From the NCBI GenBank assembly GCA_032164245.1, contig JAVMKO010000006.1, positions 104,301,310 through 104,365,309 of the forward strand: a stretch of 64,000 nt of DNA, in the 5' to 3' direction. The stretch's first letter is position 1, and every line of letters begins with the position of its first letter. The notes beneath the pieces are model-generated. The model made no database searches and was not told where the DNA came from. It saw only the letters and a program-made list of their open reading frames with translations. The DNA comes from Sternotherus odoratus (lineage: Eukaryota > Chordata > Testudines > Kinosternidae). The translations under genes were made by a program, and so were the position numbers. Shown in pieces: positions 1 through 12,880 of this stretch.

Positions 1-65
1 GTATCTGGTGGGAAGCTGGACCCGGGTTCAGATCCACACTCGTTCTCCGCACAGCCGCGGCTCAC

Positions 66-3000
66 CCCGATGGCGTAGCGGATGATCCCAGCTCTCTCAG
101 CCTCGGGGATGACGTCTGGATAAGAAAGCGGGTCTTCATATTTCACCCCATCTGTGATCACAATGAGAACCTTGGAGGCTTCATCCCGAGCTCCTTTCCT
201 AGAGGTGAACAGCTCCCGCCTGGAAAAGGGCCGGGGCGGGGGGAAGGCATGGGAGGGTTATTGATATATAATAACACCTAGCGCTTGCCCACTGCTTTGG
301 CCTTGCAGATCACAAAGTCCCTGACAAAGAAGGTCAGTGTCATGTCCCCATTTTACTGATGGAGAAACTGAGGCACTGGGAGGGGACATGACTTACTTAA
401 AGTCACAACACATCAGAGGCTCAGAGCTGGCAATAGAACCCCGGAGTCCTGGCTCCCAGGATCCCCACCCCGCTCTAACCTACTAGTGCCCAATCCCCTC
501 CCACTGCTGGGGAGAGAACCCAGGAGTCCTGAGTCCCTATCCCTTAGCTTGCATGTCCTTGCACCCCATTCCCTGCAGAGTCAGCACGGGGAGCAGGGCG
601 ATACCTACACCACTTTCCGGATGCCGGTGGCCGTGTACGTCCATCCCCTGAGCTGCTGAACCGACCTGACAAGGCGATCAGAATCGCTGCTGCTCCTGTA
701 CTTTAAGAAGTCAAAGTGCTCTTCAAATTCGTCCGAGTACTGCATGAGGGCGAACTGCAGGAGACAGAGGAGAAGAGAGAAAAACAACCCCGGGGTGGAG
801 GGTAAGAAAAGAACATACCGGACTCAGTTAACAGCTGAGCATGTGGGGCAAGCGGTTGGGACATAGCTGGTTTTGCAGGAATTTTTTCCTGGTTTTGGAT
901 GCAAAATCCATTGCTGCTCCCTGCAGCACAGCGCCCCCTAGCGCCGCACTGGGGCACTGGGGTCAGTACCGACTGCGAGGGGCAGGGTAAATCGCCGGGG
1001 TTCAGCCTCTGCCCGTTACCTGCACGTCGTTGCTGCGGAAACGCTTCATGATCTCAGAGAGAAACGTCTTCATCTTCGCAAAGTCGTTACGTGCGATGCT
1101 GCCCGAGCCGTCGATGAGGAGCGCTATGTCTGTGGCACGTCTGGGGCACGCTGAGAGGGACGGGAAGGAAATACGTCCGACTCAGGACTCAACTCCACAA
1201 ACAATGGGCCCATCTAACCTGGCATCCTGCCTCCTCCCTGCAACCCTAACGCTAACCCAGACCAATGGGCCATTATGTTGGACTAAATTGATAACTGGTA
1301 TAGTTCTGATATGCCAAATGTAAGAAAGAATGATTCCACAGCAGACCTCAGAATTTGGCCTGACCATTAGAAAGGGGAGAGGGATAGTTCAGTGGCTTGA
1401 GCATTGGCCTGCTACACCCAGAAGTGTGAGTTCAATCCTTAAGGGGACCATTTAGGGATCTGGGGCAAAAAATCTGTCAGGGGACAGTACTTGGTCCTGC
1501 TAGTGAAGGCAGGGGACTGGACTCAATGACTTTTCAAGGTCTTTCCAGTTCTAGGAGATAGGTATATTTACATTTATTTAAAGAAATATGTTTCTGGTTT
1601 GATTGAAATTGCCTGTCATTTTACAAGATCAGTGTTACTTGTAGACGCACATCCAGAGACAAATAAATTGTTACAAACTTGTTTTCCTAAACTTCAGAAT
1701 AAGATTGGTGAACCTCCCCCCCCCACACACACACACTCTTGCATGCTTATCTTGTTTGCTTCCTTTTACATATAACAAGTGGGATGAATAGACGTACTGA
1801 AGTCTGCCATGCTAACGGATGGGTAGATAATTAAAATGCAGAGGTGACAGGATGTACGTTGGAGTATAATTGTATGTACGTATGACAGAATGAGGAATAA
1901 AAGACTACTGTGAAAGACTGTTTGTGTGAATGAAGAATGCATGCATCAGGAAAAGATGAGGTGGTGAAGGCAACCAGAACGCACGTCCATAATGAAGGAA
2001 GGGCAAATTGACGGCCCTGAAATGGAGGCTGGCACCCCTAAAGGCAAGTAATTAAGTCAATCCAGGACAGGATGATCCTCTCAGAGGTGTTTTGGAATGT
2101 TAACATACACCAGTTAAGGAGTAACCTGTCACAAACTGACACAGCAAAATTCCATAGACTTCAATGAAGAAAAAAAGACTATAAAAACAGGATGCTTTGT
2201 CATGGGACTTTAGGTTCATCTTGCCACAACACCAGGAGCATCGGATCCCAACTGACAGAACCCGGCTCCCCTCTGCGACCAATCAGGTCGGCCAGTAGAT
2301 TGATCTGGACTGGTAACTATAAACATCAACTGGGAGGGGAGTGTGTGTGTGTGTGTGAGAGACTAAAAAGCATATGCTAACTGTTGTATTTTCAATAAAT
2401 ACTGCCTGCTGCCTTCTCCCCTATAAAGGATCCCATGTGCTTTGTATAGCATAACACTTCTGTCATGATAGCATCCCGTCCCTGCCATGGAGGGGTCCTG
2501 AGAGTAGAGCATGACATGCACTGGGATGGAAAAAATACACCTCACCCCCCTCCCAGAGCTGGGACAGAACCCAGGAGTCCTGACTCCCAGCACCTACTGA
2601 CATCCTGAATTGAACCAATGGGCCAACCTCGTCCAGTATCCTAGAATCTGGGCCCCTCTAGACCCATCTCCTCTCCTCCCCCTGTAACTCTCAAGTGCTG
2701 GTTCCTCCCCATGGGGCTGCCCCTCACCTGCCAGGGTGTCCGGGATGCGCCGGAGCTGCCGGAGGCTCTGGTCCAGGAGGAAGCAGTAGCCGTTGACATA
2801 CATGTTCTCCCCACAGGCCCGGTGCACTGTGGGGCCGCACGCCTGGGCACAAGAGAGGGGCGGGGTCAGTAGGTGATAAGAACCCTAGAGTTGAGAGTAG
2901 AGAGCCCGGGGCCTGCTCCCCCACATGGATATGCAGGGAAAGGCCCTGCCAGGGCAGGGGACCCCCTTGGGGCAGACGGGACCCCGGGACCCAGCACCCA

Positions 3001-6000
3001 ACTCCCAAGGAGGAGACAAGGGAGAGACATGGTGACATCACCTGGTTACCACGCTCCCTGCTATGGTAGCGTCCAATCACTGTTGCCATGTCAACATCAC
3101 CCAGAGGGTTGCCACTCTCCCTGTTATGTCAGTACACCGTCATTACCCTCCCGGTGACGTCATTCTGCAGTTACTGTCACCATGGCGATATCACCCATCT
3201 ACCACCCTCCCTGTTATTTCATTGCATTCTCTGGTCTCCCCCATTCCTCCAGAACGCCATCACAGTCACGGTAGTCATGGTGATGTCACTTACCATCGCC
3301 CTGACAACACCATCACAAGCCACTCTAGTCTAGTGGCACCTGGCCACCACCACCTTACACAATGTCCTAGGCCATTCACCTGTTGCCATGGCAACACCAC
3401 CCCATTCATCTCCATTCAGAATGCTGCCGTGACCACCTCACCCCTCTGTTTTCAGCCTTCCCCTGGCCCCCTCTTCTCTATCACACCAAACACCAGCTGC
3501 CGGGTTATCGGCCTCTCCCACCCCACACCTATCTCAGCCTGCGTCGAGCTGCGTCTCTGATTGGCCCCTTGTGCCGGCCTCCACCGCCCGCTTGTTAGGT
3601 TTTTCCAACCCCTTTGGACTGTCTCTGGCGCCTGGGACGATCTCCTTGGAAATGGCCACAAAACTACTGCCTTGTCTCCTGCACAACCCTCCTTCACTCT
3701 CCCCTTCGCCGTGAGGCCTACAACGAAACTTAACGATTAGGCCGCCGGTGCGCCAAGACCACTGCCGATCATAGCGACCAGTATGGTCTCGTTGTTTCCT
3801 CGTTCTCCTCCCATCTGTCTGCCTGTGTCTAGCTGTTGTCTCGTCTTAAACTTAGTTTGTAAGCCCCCTTGGATTGTGGTGTTGTTCTACGTGTGTACAG
3901 CACCTAGGACAATGGAGTCCTAGTCTGTGACTGTGGGTCTCGGGTGCTACCATAATACACCCAATAAATAATATTTTGAAAATGCACAGTTCCAGTCAGG
4001 GTGACCTCCCCCACTTACCACCCCCACCATGACATCCCCACACAGTTGCTCTAGCGGTGGTGACATCACCCATTCCTGCAATATCAATCCATCCCCCCTC
4101 CAGTTGTCACCCCGTTATCAACCTCCCTGTGACAGCGCATGGGCGTTCACGTCCCGTGGTCACATCGTCCCTCGGGGTGGTAGCTCCCCAGGTGCTCAGG
4201 CGGCTGTGATGTCACCTGGTTGTCACCCACCCTGTGACTTCACCGCACTGACACTGTCTCACAAACATGGTTGCGGGGAGGACAAGTCTGTGGAAATCTG
4301 GGCAAGTGACTGAACTTAATTCTGGGTGATACCCTGGTATAAACAAGCGGCCCCAGAACACCCCAACCCCTCAAGGTGCAGTACCCACCAGGAGATTGGA
4401 GCCCCGGGCAGCTAGAGACAATCCGAGGGACATCTTCACGGCATCCAGGGGCCCTGAGAGGAAAGACGCATCGGCGCCCAATTGAGAAATCTTGTGGCTG
4501 GGTATGTTTAATCCACCATTTCTCTGAGTCACTCCCCGCCTCCACATGGCTCTTGTGACTCAATGTCCTTCTCAGATATGTGGGGGAGGAGGGGAAGTCA
4601 TTGCACATACCCCTGCAACTGAAATAGAACCCAGGAGTCCTGATTCCCAACCCCCATTGTTCTAACCCACTAAACCGCACTTCCTCCCCGAAGCTCGGCA
4701 CGGAGCAAGTTCTGATTCCGAGCCTCCCCCCCACAACGCCTCTCTCTAACCCCTGGGCCCCACTCTGCTCCCCGAACCCAGGAGTCCCAGCTCCGAGTCC
4801 CCTCCCCTCCCCAGCCTGCCCCGCTGAACCCCACAGCACAGGGTGCCCCTACTCTGGATGGGGATCTCCTGGCAGCGTCCGGAGCCCGGGTCGCACTTGT
4901 AGACTTTGCCGGTTTCATTCACCCTTCCTGTCTGCAGCGGGGCCCCGACGATCAGCCTGCGGGGAGAGGGGGAGGTTCAGGGGGGCCCCATCATCCCTGA
5001 GGGGGCCAAGGTGGGGCAGCCCAGTCAGACAGGCCCCCTCAATGTTCGGCATGAGTTGTGTAAGGCCCTGAGGCCACGTTCGGCCCTTACCCCCCGGCAC
5101 CGGCACTCCCGAACTGCACCACGCTCTGCCCGAACCCCGCGGCTGCCTCCCGGAAGGTGATGGGTCCCTCCACGTCCACGCTGAATCCACGGCTCGGTGC
5201 CAGCACTGCAGGGGTTAAACACCCATCCATTAGAGATTCCCCTGTGCAGAGCGGGGCCTGTGGGACCCTCCAGGCGGTGGGACTGACTCCCAGCCTCCTC
5301 TGCTCAGACCCACCAAAGCCCACTCACTTCCCAGAGCAGGGGCTGGAACCCAGGAGTCCTGACTTCCAGCCCCTCCCCCACACCCTGCTGTAGCATCTCT
5401 TTGGCCCCGCACCCTGCTGTAGCACCTAGCACAGTGGGATACTGGTCCACGGCTGAGCCCTACAGGACTATGTGGAACTGAACGTCACACCAGATCACGT
5501 CCAAAATTCCAGGGAATGTTTCAGGCGGGGTGACCAGATGTCCTGATTTTTGGGGTCTTTTTCTTACATAAGCTCCTATTACCCCCCACCACCATCACGA
5601 TTTTTCACACTTGCTGTCTGGTCACCTTAGTTTCAGGTCTCGAGGGGGCAGAGCCTCATGGATTTGGGGGAAATCAGAAAAACGGAAGGGGGGAAATGAG
5701 GAACACACAGGCCCCCTGGCATCTGGTTAGCAGAGCCTGTGGCTTCAGCCAGCTCCGGCTACAACCCCTCCCGTCATCCCTCCTCCCAGCATGGCAGGGA
5801 GGATAGCATGGGACACCCCGCACAACGGATCAACTGAGAATGGTGAGAGAGAAGGAGGCATGGGGGGTGGGGCACGGGGGTTCACACTTGATCCTGGGAT
5901 GGGGATGGGGAAATGGAGCCCCCAGAACCCTTGGCAGGGGTGGGAGATTGAGGTCCTCTTGTAGGGAGGAAGGGGAGTGGGAAAGAGATCATGGGGAATT

Positions 6001-7725
6001 AGAGAGCACGGGGGAGAAATGGGGGGGGCCACACAGAGCCCCTGGCAGGGATTGGGGGGCTTCAGAGGGTTCCCCCAAAGAGAGGGGGATGGAAGGACAT
6101 GAGGAGCCCCCAGAATATGCAATGAGCTCCACCAAAGTATGAGGCCTTCTGGTAAGTAACCATGACAACCTCCAAAACTCCCCCCCCCCCGGTCCCTTCC
6201 AGAGCCAAGGGGAGAACCCAGGAGTCCTGACGCCCACCCCACCCCCTCTCCCCCTCTCCTTCACCAGCCCCCAACTGCATTCCCATCGCTGGCGGTAGAA
6301 CCCAGGAGTCCGGGGTAGGGGGTGGGGGGGGGGGTTGGCAAGAGTTTCCAGAGGAAGGAAGTGAGTGAGTGAGTGAGTGTGTGTGTGTGTGTGATATATC
6401 ACAGGGTGTGCCTCAAACTGTTCTGTCTTCAGGTGGGGTCCTCAGCAAGCATATCCCCCCCCCCCCATGTGCTAAAAGAGCAAATAGAGGCCCTCCCCCC
6501 CCCCCCCGAGCTGCTCGGGGCTCGAAGCAATTGTTCAGTTGTCTTCGGCCTAGCGCTGGCTCTGTCGGACCTGACTGGGGTCCCCATGCCTACCAGGCCC
6601 TGCAGAGCAATTTGGCAGCAACCCATCCTGTGGTGCAACCCACTTGGGAGGGGCACCAGTCAGGCGCTGCAGAGGCTGAGGAAGGGGAGCCAGGGGAGGT
6701 GGGGCTGGGTTCTACCCCCGGCTCTGGGAGGGGAGAGAGGTCCGCTGGTTAGAGTGGGGGTGGGGCTGGGATGCCGGACGCCTGGGTTCTATCTCCAGGC
6801 AACTGCAGGGTGGGGGAAGTTACAATTACTTCCCTACGCCCTAGACGCCCACAGCTGTGATGCCACCTCTGTTCTGAGGAAATGAGTGGCCCAAAATGGA
6901 GGGCGGGGGTGACTTGGGCAAATGCGTCCCTGCCTAAAAGTCTAGCGGGCTGGGGGATGGGAGAGCCAGGACCATTCTCTATTTAGAGAACTCTCATCGG
7001 GAAGCTCGGAGAGAGACACTCCTTTCTAAAGAGAGTGTGGGGTCTAGTGGGTTGGGGCCGGTGGGGTAGGGGATCAGGACTCCTGGGTTCTCGCCCCAGC
7101 CCTGGGAGGGGAGCGGGTTCTGGTGGGTTGAGCAGGTGGGGCTGGGAGACAGGAGGTCAGTGTGATAGAAGCAGAAGGACATGTCTGTTTAGTGAAGTCA
7201 GTGCCAATCTGCCCCCCCCCCCCCAGCCAACCCCATTACCCTTTTCCTCACCCAAATCCCGCAAGCCAGACCCCCACTGGATCCCTGATGGGTCCCCCTG
7301 GAAAACCCCTCTCGCCACTCCTGGAAATTGCTGGGTGAGATCAGCATCTCTCGACAGCCTGCACCGGAGCAGATGGGAAGTGCTCCCACCCCACTGCTGG
7401 GGATCCTGGGCAAAGCTGCCCCCCCCCAAAAAACCTGCTGCCAGAGGGGCTGAGGTTCGGTGGGGGAGGAACACCTGCTCTGCACTGCACCCTCCGCCCA
7501 GTCCTAAGGAAAGAACCCAGGAGTCCTGACTCCCAGCCCCTCCCTGCTCTTACCCACCAGACCCCACTCCTTTCCCAGAGCCGGGGTCAGAACCCAGGTG
7601 TCCTGACAGCCCAGCTGCTTCCCTCCCCCTGCCAGAGATGCACACACAGGGCATCTTGCATGGGGCACTTCAGCTTTTCTGCACTCACCTGTGCACAGGT
7701 AGATGAGCAGCGGCAGGGGGTCCAT
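66..7725 (-). CDS. ITGAM/ITGAX-like: Integrin alpha subunit, leukocyte beta2 type (alpha-M/X/D-like), 5' half, partial
   Basis: This is a cell-surface integrin alpha chain that would pair with beta2 on leukocytes for adhesion and complement/fibrinogen binding. Seven exons are visible: 7689-7725 (ATG 7725, short hydrophobic signal [12 protein letters not shown]), 5091-5205, 4853-4956, 2728-2842, 1020-1150, 609-754 and 66-219. Junctions are GT/AG and, apart from the gap below, the phases join without breaking the frame. The first exons encode the start of the beta-propeller (GFGQSVVQ, then LIVGAP). Exon 2728-2842 starts ACGPTVH and carries the cysteine pair typical of alpha-M/X/D. Exon 1020-1150 opens the inserted I (VWA) domain with the MIDAS motif DGSGS. 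Exons 609-754 ([17 protein letters not shown]) and 66-219 ([14 protein letters not shown]) continue it. One exon expected between 4853 and 2842 could not be placed. The gene runs off the left edge. Which paralogue it is cannot be decided here. Confidence 0.93.
310..490 (-). repeat. MIR-like SINE, antisense
   Basis: It reads as an inverted MIR: ccccattttactgatggaga, then an aaactgaggcactggg stretch, then agaaccccggagtcctggct and ctctaacctactagtg. The last part is the tRNA-like head in reverse. This copy links the recurring 'aacccaggagtcctggctcccagc' motif of the window to a MIR head. Confidence 0.7.
1380..1562 (+). repeat. tRNA-derived SINE (cryptodire-turtle type) with CR1-like tail
   Basis: The start gggatagttcagtggcttga looks like a tRNA 5' half with a pol III A box, and gagttcaatcc (about 1429-1439) matches a B box. 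The 3' part (ggactggactcaatgact, ttccagttctaggagatagg) resembles the CR1 3' end that such SINEs borrow for retrotransposition. It lies in an integrin intron. Confidence 0.75.
2096..2460 (+). mobile_element. Possible solo LTR
   Basis: A stretch with a CCAAT-like gaccaatcagg, a TATA-like aactataaac, a (GT)n tract, an aataaa (about 2394) and a ccctataaaggatcc tail is arranged like a promoter-to-polyA LTR. No second LTR and no clear target-site duplication were found, so this is tentative. Confidence 0.3.
3030..4240. repeat. Degenerate minisatellite split by an interspersed repeat
   Basis: Imperfect units of the type 'gttgccatggcaacatcacc ... taccaccctccctgtta' recur at 3030-3440 and again at 4020-4240. 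Between them, 3600-3975 is a different interspersed repeat ending cagcacctaggacaatgg ... gctaccataatac ... caataaataat. Copies of that 3' tail also occur at 5400-5450 and 52680-52830. The whole stretch is integrin intron. Confidence 0.6.
5528..5627. mobile_element. MITE with GGTGACCAGA termini, copy 1
   Basis: A short element bounded by gggtgaccagatg and gtctggtcacc, which are inverted repeats of each other. The interior (ggggtctttttcttacataa, gctcctattaccccccacc) matches the copy at 38325-38444. Coding capacity is nil. The target duplication is unclear here, possibly TA. Confidence 0.7.
6180..7130. repeat. Integrin intron rich in MIR-head fragments and GT/GAGT microsatellite
   Basis: Copies of the MIR-like head occur in both orientations (about 6200-6235, 6295-6312, 6760-6800, 7070-7130). 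A (GAGT)n/(GT)n tract lies at about 6360-6396, and there are several long C or G homopolymers. No exon was recognised between 5205 and 7689. Confidence 0.6.
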
Positions 7726-7969
7726 CCTGGGCTGGGAGAAGGAGCAGAGCGTAGGGAGCCCTGTGCCAGGAGGTGAGAGATTTGAGGGCACTGGCTGCTG
7801 AGTAAGTCCCGGAGTGCCGGAGTAAAGAGAAGTGTAATCAAGAGAAGTGTAATCAGTGTCATGCGAAGGGAGGGAGAGACCAGCTCTGGGGAGGGGACTG
7901 GACTGGACTGAGCGGAGATGCAGGGAGAAGTGAAAGGAAGGAAGAAAAGAAAAGAACACGAGACAGTGG

Positions 7970-7975
7970 AAAGAA

Positions 7976-8069
<94 letters not shown>
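7970..8069. repeat. (GAAA)n microsatellite, about 25 units
   Basis: An almost pure AAAG tetranucleotide run lies about 250 bases upstream of the integrin start codon at 7725, inside the likely promoter or 5' leader region. Confidence 0.95.
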
Positions 8070-8071
<2 letters not shown>

Positions 8072-8810
8072 GAACAAAACTAAACTGAATTAGACAGGTG
8101 GACAGACAGACATACCAATGAGAAATTGCCAATTTTTAAAAAAGATTTGAATATTTGACCATTGTGGATCAAAATGTTTATTTTTCTTAGCTGAGCAAAA
8201 CTTAGATATATTTTTTTGCACATTGCCTGATTTTTTTGCTTTTAATAAGTACTTTTTTTATTGTTTGCAATGTATTCCCAAATTAAAGGACCAGTTTACA
8301 TTTTTTAAATTTTGTTTTTGGTTTTCCCTCAGGAGGGCATATGGTAACATTATTGCTTGTTTGTTATTTTTATAAGTAACATCTTCGCTGGTTAAGTTTC
8401 CCTGATAAAATACACACCAGGGGAGAGTGCGGTGTTTGTATTATAATAGGGACTGTGCTAATAGTCAAAACAAAAGCTCCAATGGTCCACACAGCAGCTA
8501 AACTTTTTTTTTTCCAGATCCCAAACTGCTGCTCCCTAGGGGGTTAATTTTCTAGAGGCTAATAGTATTAACTTCCTGTCAATTTCCTGCCTTGGGACTG
8601 ACACTAGAATTTGTTGGGTTGCTGCCAACTTAATCACAACCAGCTTGTTTATCTCTAGGAATTTCAGTGCTGGGACTTGCATCTAGGCTTGTTTCAAATG
8701 ACAGAAAGCTTTTTCTTGTTCAGACCCTCCCCCCACCCCCAATCTACTTTCTTCTTTAGTAAACGCCACAAGGGTTCAGTTATAGAGGCAAAAAAGGACG
8801 TTTCCTTAAA
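8070..8810. other. AT-rich intergenic stretch, no gene seen
   Basis: T/A-rich DNA with many T runs. No open frame, splice pattern or recognised repeat could be supported. Confidence 0.5.
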
Positions 8811-8813
8811 TAA

Positions 8814-11800
8814 TTAAACCCACCTAACATCACCCTCCGCACGAGAATCCTCTGGCCTTGGTAGATTCATTAATGATTTCAACTTTTGTTGATCTACCTG
8901 AATTCCTTGTTCCCTTATGGTCACCGCCAAATAATTCACTTTTTTTTTTGCACTGGTTGGGCTTTTTTTATTAGCCTTGAAACCCTGGATCGTTTCCTGG
9001 ATGTGTTTTAACATTTTTTTTAGTCCACTCAGTCACCTCCTCTCCAGTGTCCCCCCATGCTAATATGTCAGCCACATATGAAGTGATTTTGATTGATTCT
9101 TGATCCATACATCGGGAAACTCCTTTACCTACATCCTGTTGATCCAGTATAATCTCCGCTGCTTCTGCAGCACATATTCTTGGAATGTACCCTGCTGTCG
9201 GAACGCTTTCCATCCCAGAACTCCATTCGTTAAATCCAAAAGTAACCGAGTCCTCTTCAGAAAAGGAGTCCCCAATATTACTGACTCAGCCGCCTGATCT
9301 GTCTGAAGCATTTGTTCTTTCCAACAAACACCCCCCACTCTCTCTCTGGGTGTAACTATTTCTACTGAATGACACGTGTTTCCTGTCACTCCTTCCCCAA
9401 AAAGGAGGCTGCTGTAATAACCTCGGACACTTCTCGGGTCAAATCACAATTTCTATTCACACCAGCCCCACTATCCAATAGGGCATCTTTGGGTCCATTA
9501 TCCCCCACAGTGAAGTCTGTCCTTGGCCTCCCATTTGAATCCCATCTTAATCTAGTTACCATCTCCCGCTCCTGAGGGCCCATTTGCAGTGGGAGCGACT
9601 TCTCATCGGGGCTTCCCTATAGTGCAGGTTTCTCTGAACCTCAACTTGCATAGCTGCAACCTTCTTCTGCTCCTTAAACATTTCTTCTTCCGTCCTTTGC
9701 ATTTCTTTCATCGATTCATCAGTCCGTCTCCCATCCCACTTATCCGTGTCTACTCCCCTTAATTTCAGATACCTCCAAGTGATATTATGAGTCACACCTG
9801 CTCCCTTCTGGGGCTCATTTTGATTATTCCACCCTCTACCGCGGCCTCTTCCGCACTCACGGTATCCTGATCTATAAACACTCTACTCTGAATATGTGAG
9901 TGCTTCCTCAAAAGGTACTCTGGTTTCAATCCTTCCACCAGGCTTCCCCTGGCATCATTCATTGGCAAACTATCCAATGCTCCAGTTAACCCCTCACCCT
10001 GGGCGGCTTGGTTCACCAAATGAGTAGACATCGCTAATAAACGTCTATCCACTCCTTCGAACACGCCATTCCAAAATTCCCTCTGATTCAAAGCGACTGC
10101 CATCAAAGAATCGACTGGGACATGTTGAGCGACCTCTTCCCTGGGATTAGTCCCCAGTTGTATTTTTCCAGCCACTAATCCCGATGTTATTCTCTTTCAC
10201 AGGTAACCCCTGCGTGGCTCTCCAGGCTCCGTGTAATCTGCACTGGAGAACGCGCTCATGGGTCTTTGACCTCTCTCTTTTCCCAACAGCAAAATAAATT
10301 GTGGTATCAGTTGCTGTGCTTCTGGCTTCCTGTCCAAAGCGTTATTCACTCAATCTACTTCCTGTCTAATTTCTCCAGTGGTAGCTGCCCTGATTAACTG
10401 AGAAGATTCACTCATTTAAATTCTCCGTTCCTCCTAACTCTGCCCACTGTACTAGCCAGGTAGCTACATTTTTTTATACCCACTGCACCTAATGACTTTA
10501 CCATCAACTGTAAGTCTGATGAACTTGCAGGAATTATGGGTATCTCCTCACTGTATTTCCCCCACTGCATCCTTAATGGTTGATCTCCGTTCTGTCCCCG
10601 CTACAGATTTTTCTGGTTTAGGCTCTCCCAGCCAGTTTCTTATTTCTTCCCTCAACTTAGTATAAAGCCCCCCTCGAAGTTGATCAAATTCCCTTTTCTC
10701 CTGACCCCCTCACAGATCCTCTCCTTACCAGCTATCATTGGAGTCCAAATCCAAATCTCTCTCTTTCTGACACACAGCCTGCAGCTCCCGTATTTGCACT
10801 TGGTTTTCAAGGCTGCTATAGTTTTCTGGCACAGGCTGCGAGAAACACTTCCGATCTCCTTTTCCTTTTCCTTAGTCAAATCTCAGCTTAACTGCTTCAT
10901 TCCTATCACTTGATGGCCTAATTTATCTTCGTCTGCTTTAATCTCTTCCCAAGCCATCATTCTTTTCTCCAATTCCCTATTTTCTTTCCCCATTTTGTTC
11001 TAATGGCATTGGCATTATCTGTGCCTGCCTCACTTCCCGCTCCAAATTTTCCTGGCCAGTTTTTAAATTCTCTTGTAATGTTTGCAACTCCCCACAGATC
11101 TTCCCCTTCCATCCAAGGGCACGTCCCAACCGCAATAACCTCCTTCTCTACCAGGCAAGGGGCTTTAACGTTAGTCCACTGCGGTGCCTCTTCCACCCCT
11201 TGACTTCTCTTCTTAAACACTGTTTTAACATTCAAACATGAACACCACGTGGTATCTCCCCACGCGTGGTTTTTTCCTCACAATTTTTTCACAAATAAGG
11301 AGTCACCCTTATTAGTCTTAAATAAGGACTCCCCCGACACTGTAAGACCCCGTCTTGAAATCCGGCACTCCTTAATATCTCTCCCCCCTCCACATTCTCC
11401 CCCACATATTGGCCCCCTCAACAGAGATCTATCTACCTATGGGATGGGTGAGCAGGCAGATACTGGACACCGTGTCGGTATATAATACTCTAAATGCTCA
11501 TTATTGATTACAAAACAAACCGTACTCACTCCACATTCACACCCCGGGCATACTATTCCAGAGTCCAAAGGTCAGAATGGTCCCAATGGCCAGTCAAGAT
11601 TCTTTCCGATCATAAGATGCAGGGAGCTGGGGAAAACCACATCAATGTCCACACAGGACACTGGATCAATCAACGACTCCGATTTGCAGGAATCATAGGC
11701 AACCATTTCTAGTCCATTCCGTCGCCTTGTTGGTTCTTTGCCTTGGTGTACTAGGCCTTCCACCCACACAACTCCAAAGAGACAATCCTGGGCGGGACGC

Positions 11801-11983
11801 CATGATCCAAGGTGTGCCGATTCCTCTAATTCTTGTTTTATTTGATATCAGTCCAGCTGGTGTTGTTTCCTTTTCTGCTGATTCTCGTCTTTTTCTTGGA
11901 ACGTAACAAGATTGTTTTAATACAAGTAGTTCTACTAATCCTTGACCCGAAGTTCTTGCTTCGGTTGCCAACTTGCAATGCAC
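8814..11983 (-). mobile_element. Decayed endogenous retrovirus-like element (gag-pro-pol order, truncated)
   Basis: Read on the minus strand, pieces occur in retroviral order. A gag-like stretch lies at 9792-10175. A linker with charged coiled segments lies at 9556-9795. An aspartic protease-like region lies at 9129-9583, with an LLDSGA active-site motif and an ILGTPFL flap/C-terminal motif. A reverse-transcriptase palm/connection fragment lies at 8814-9213, with a YVADIL motif where the usual catalytic signature is Y-x-D-D, and a later VNYLAV motif. Frames are broken by stops and shifts. RNase H, integrase and env are not visible. Sequence 10200-11983 is probably leader/gag remnant but is not recognisable. 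No LTR pair was found. It cannot be functional as it stands. Confidence 0.7.
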
Positions 11984-12353
11984 TGATTCATGTCAAGCAT
12001 GCGTCCTTCATACCCGGCCTCACTGACCAATAACGTATTACATGGCGATATGAATCACAATGGATATTGATCGATCTATCTCTCTATATATATACATATA
12101 TCCCAGCACACAGATAACTTTACACACTTTTAAGCGGATACAACCTCACACAACTCCACAGTGGAAACGCCACGTTTCCCCAATGAGACAATCACGCACA
12201 AAGCTGCACTACACAGACAGAACTGCACTGAGAGAACCGCATACACAAACACACGCAATTATACACAACTGCACTGAGATCCTGCTCCACCCACAATGGT
12301 CCAGAAACCAACAAACACACACACACCTCTTGGGCCCGCCTCTTTTTTACCCT

Positions 12354-12880
12354 TTAGTAACAGTTGTATAGATAATCAATCATCCTTATCAAACATGCAG
12401 AGTCTACCGAGGACTGTTCCCACGAGCCAGAGTGACTATGGTTGATGGTCTTGTCCCAGGCATTGTAGAGTGAAGTTCCCACATCTGGCTTAATCCTGAG
12501 AATTCGCCAGGTGGCATCTGGGGGCGTGTGCACCCCTCTGAACGTCGATGGAGAGCTGAGAACATGATATGCTGAAGTTTCCGTCCATCCTGGCCACACT
12601 GCTGAAGAGCACACGATGCTGCTTGGAACGCTTGGACACTGGAGGAAGGCCAGATCTTTGCGAGATTGCGACATGTCACCCAAAGTCAAACCACTTTATG
12701 GCCAGGATTTGATGCGAACAGCATGTCTGGAATTTCTCCAGCCACTACAAGTCGGCTTGTAAGAGGGGTTCGGGTTTCTGACCCGTACATTAATACAAGT
12801 CGGAGACAGGTTTGATAGACCCTGAACATGGTCTCAGTGCAGAGACGTTTTTGCATCGATACGCAAGATGTGGCCTTCAC
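12354..12880 (-). mobile_element. LINE reverse-transcriptase C-terminal remnant
   Basis: On the minus strand, 12686-12880 contains RVYQTCLRLVLMYGSETRT, the 'YGSETW' signature near the end of non-LTR retrotransposon reverse transcriptases. Downstream frames to 12354 are broken. The family cannot be fixed. Confidence 0.5.
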
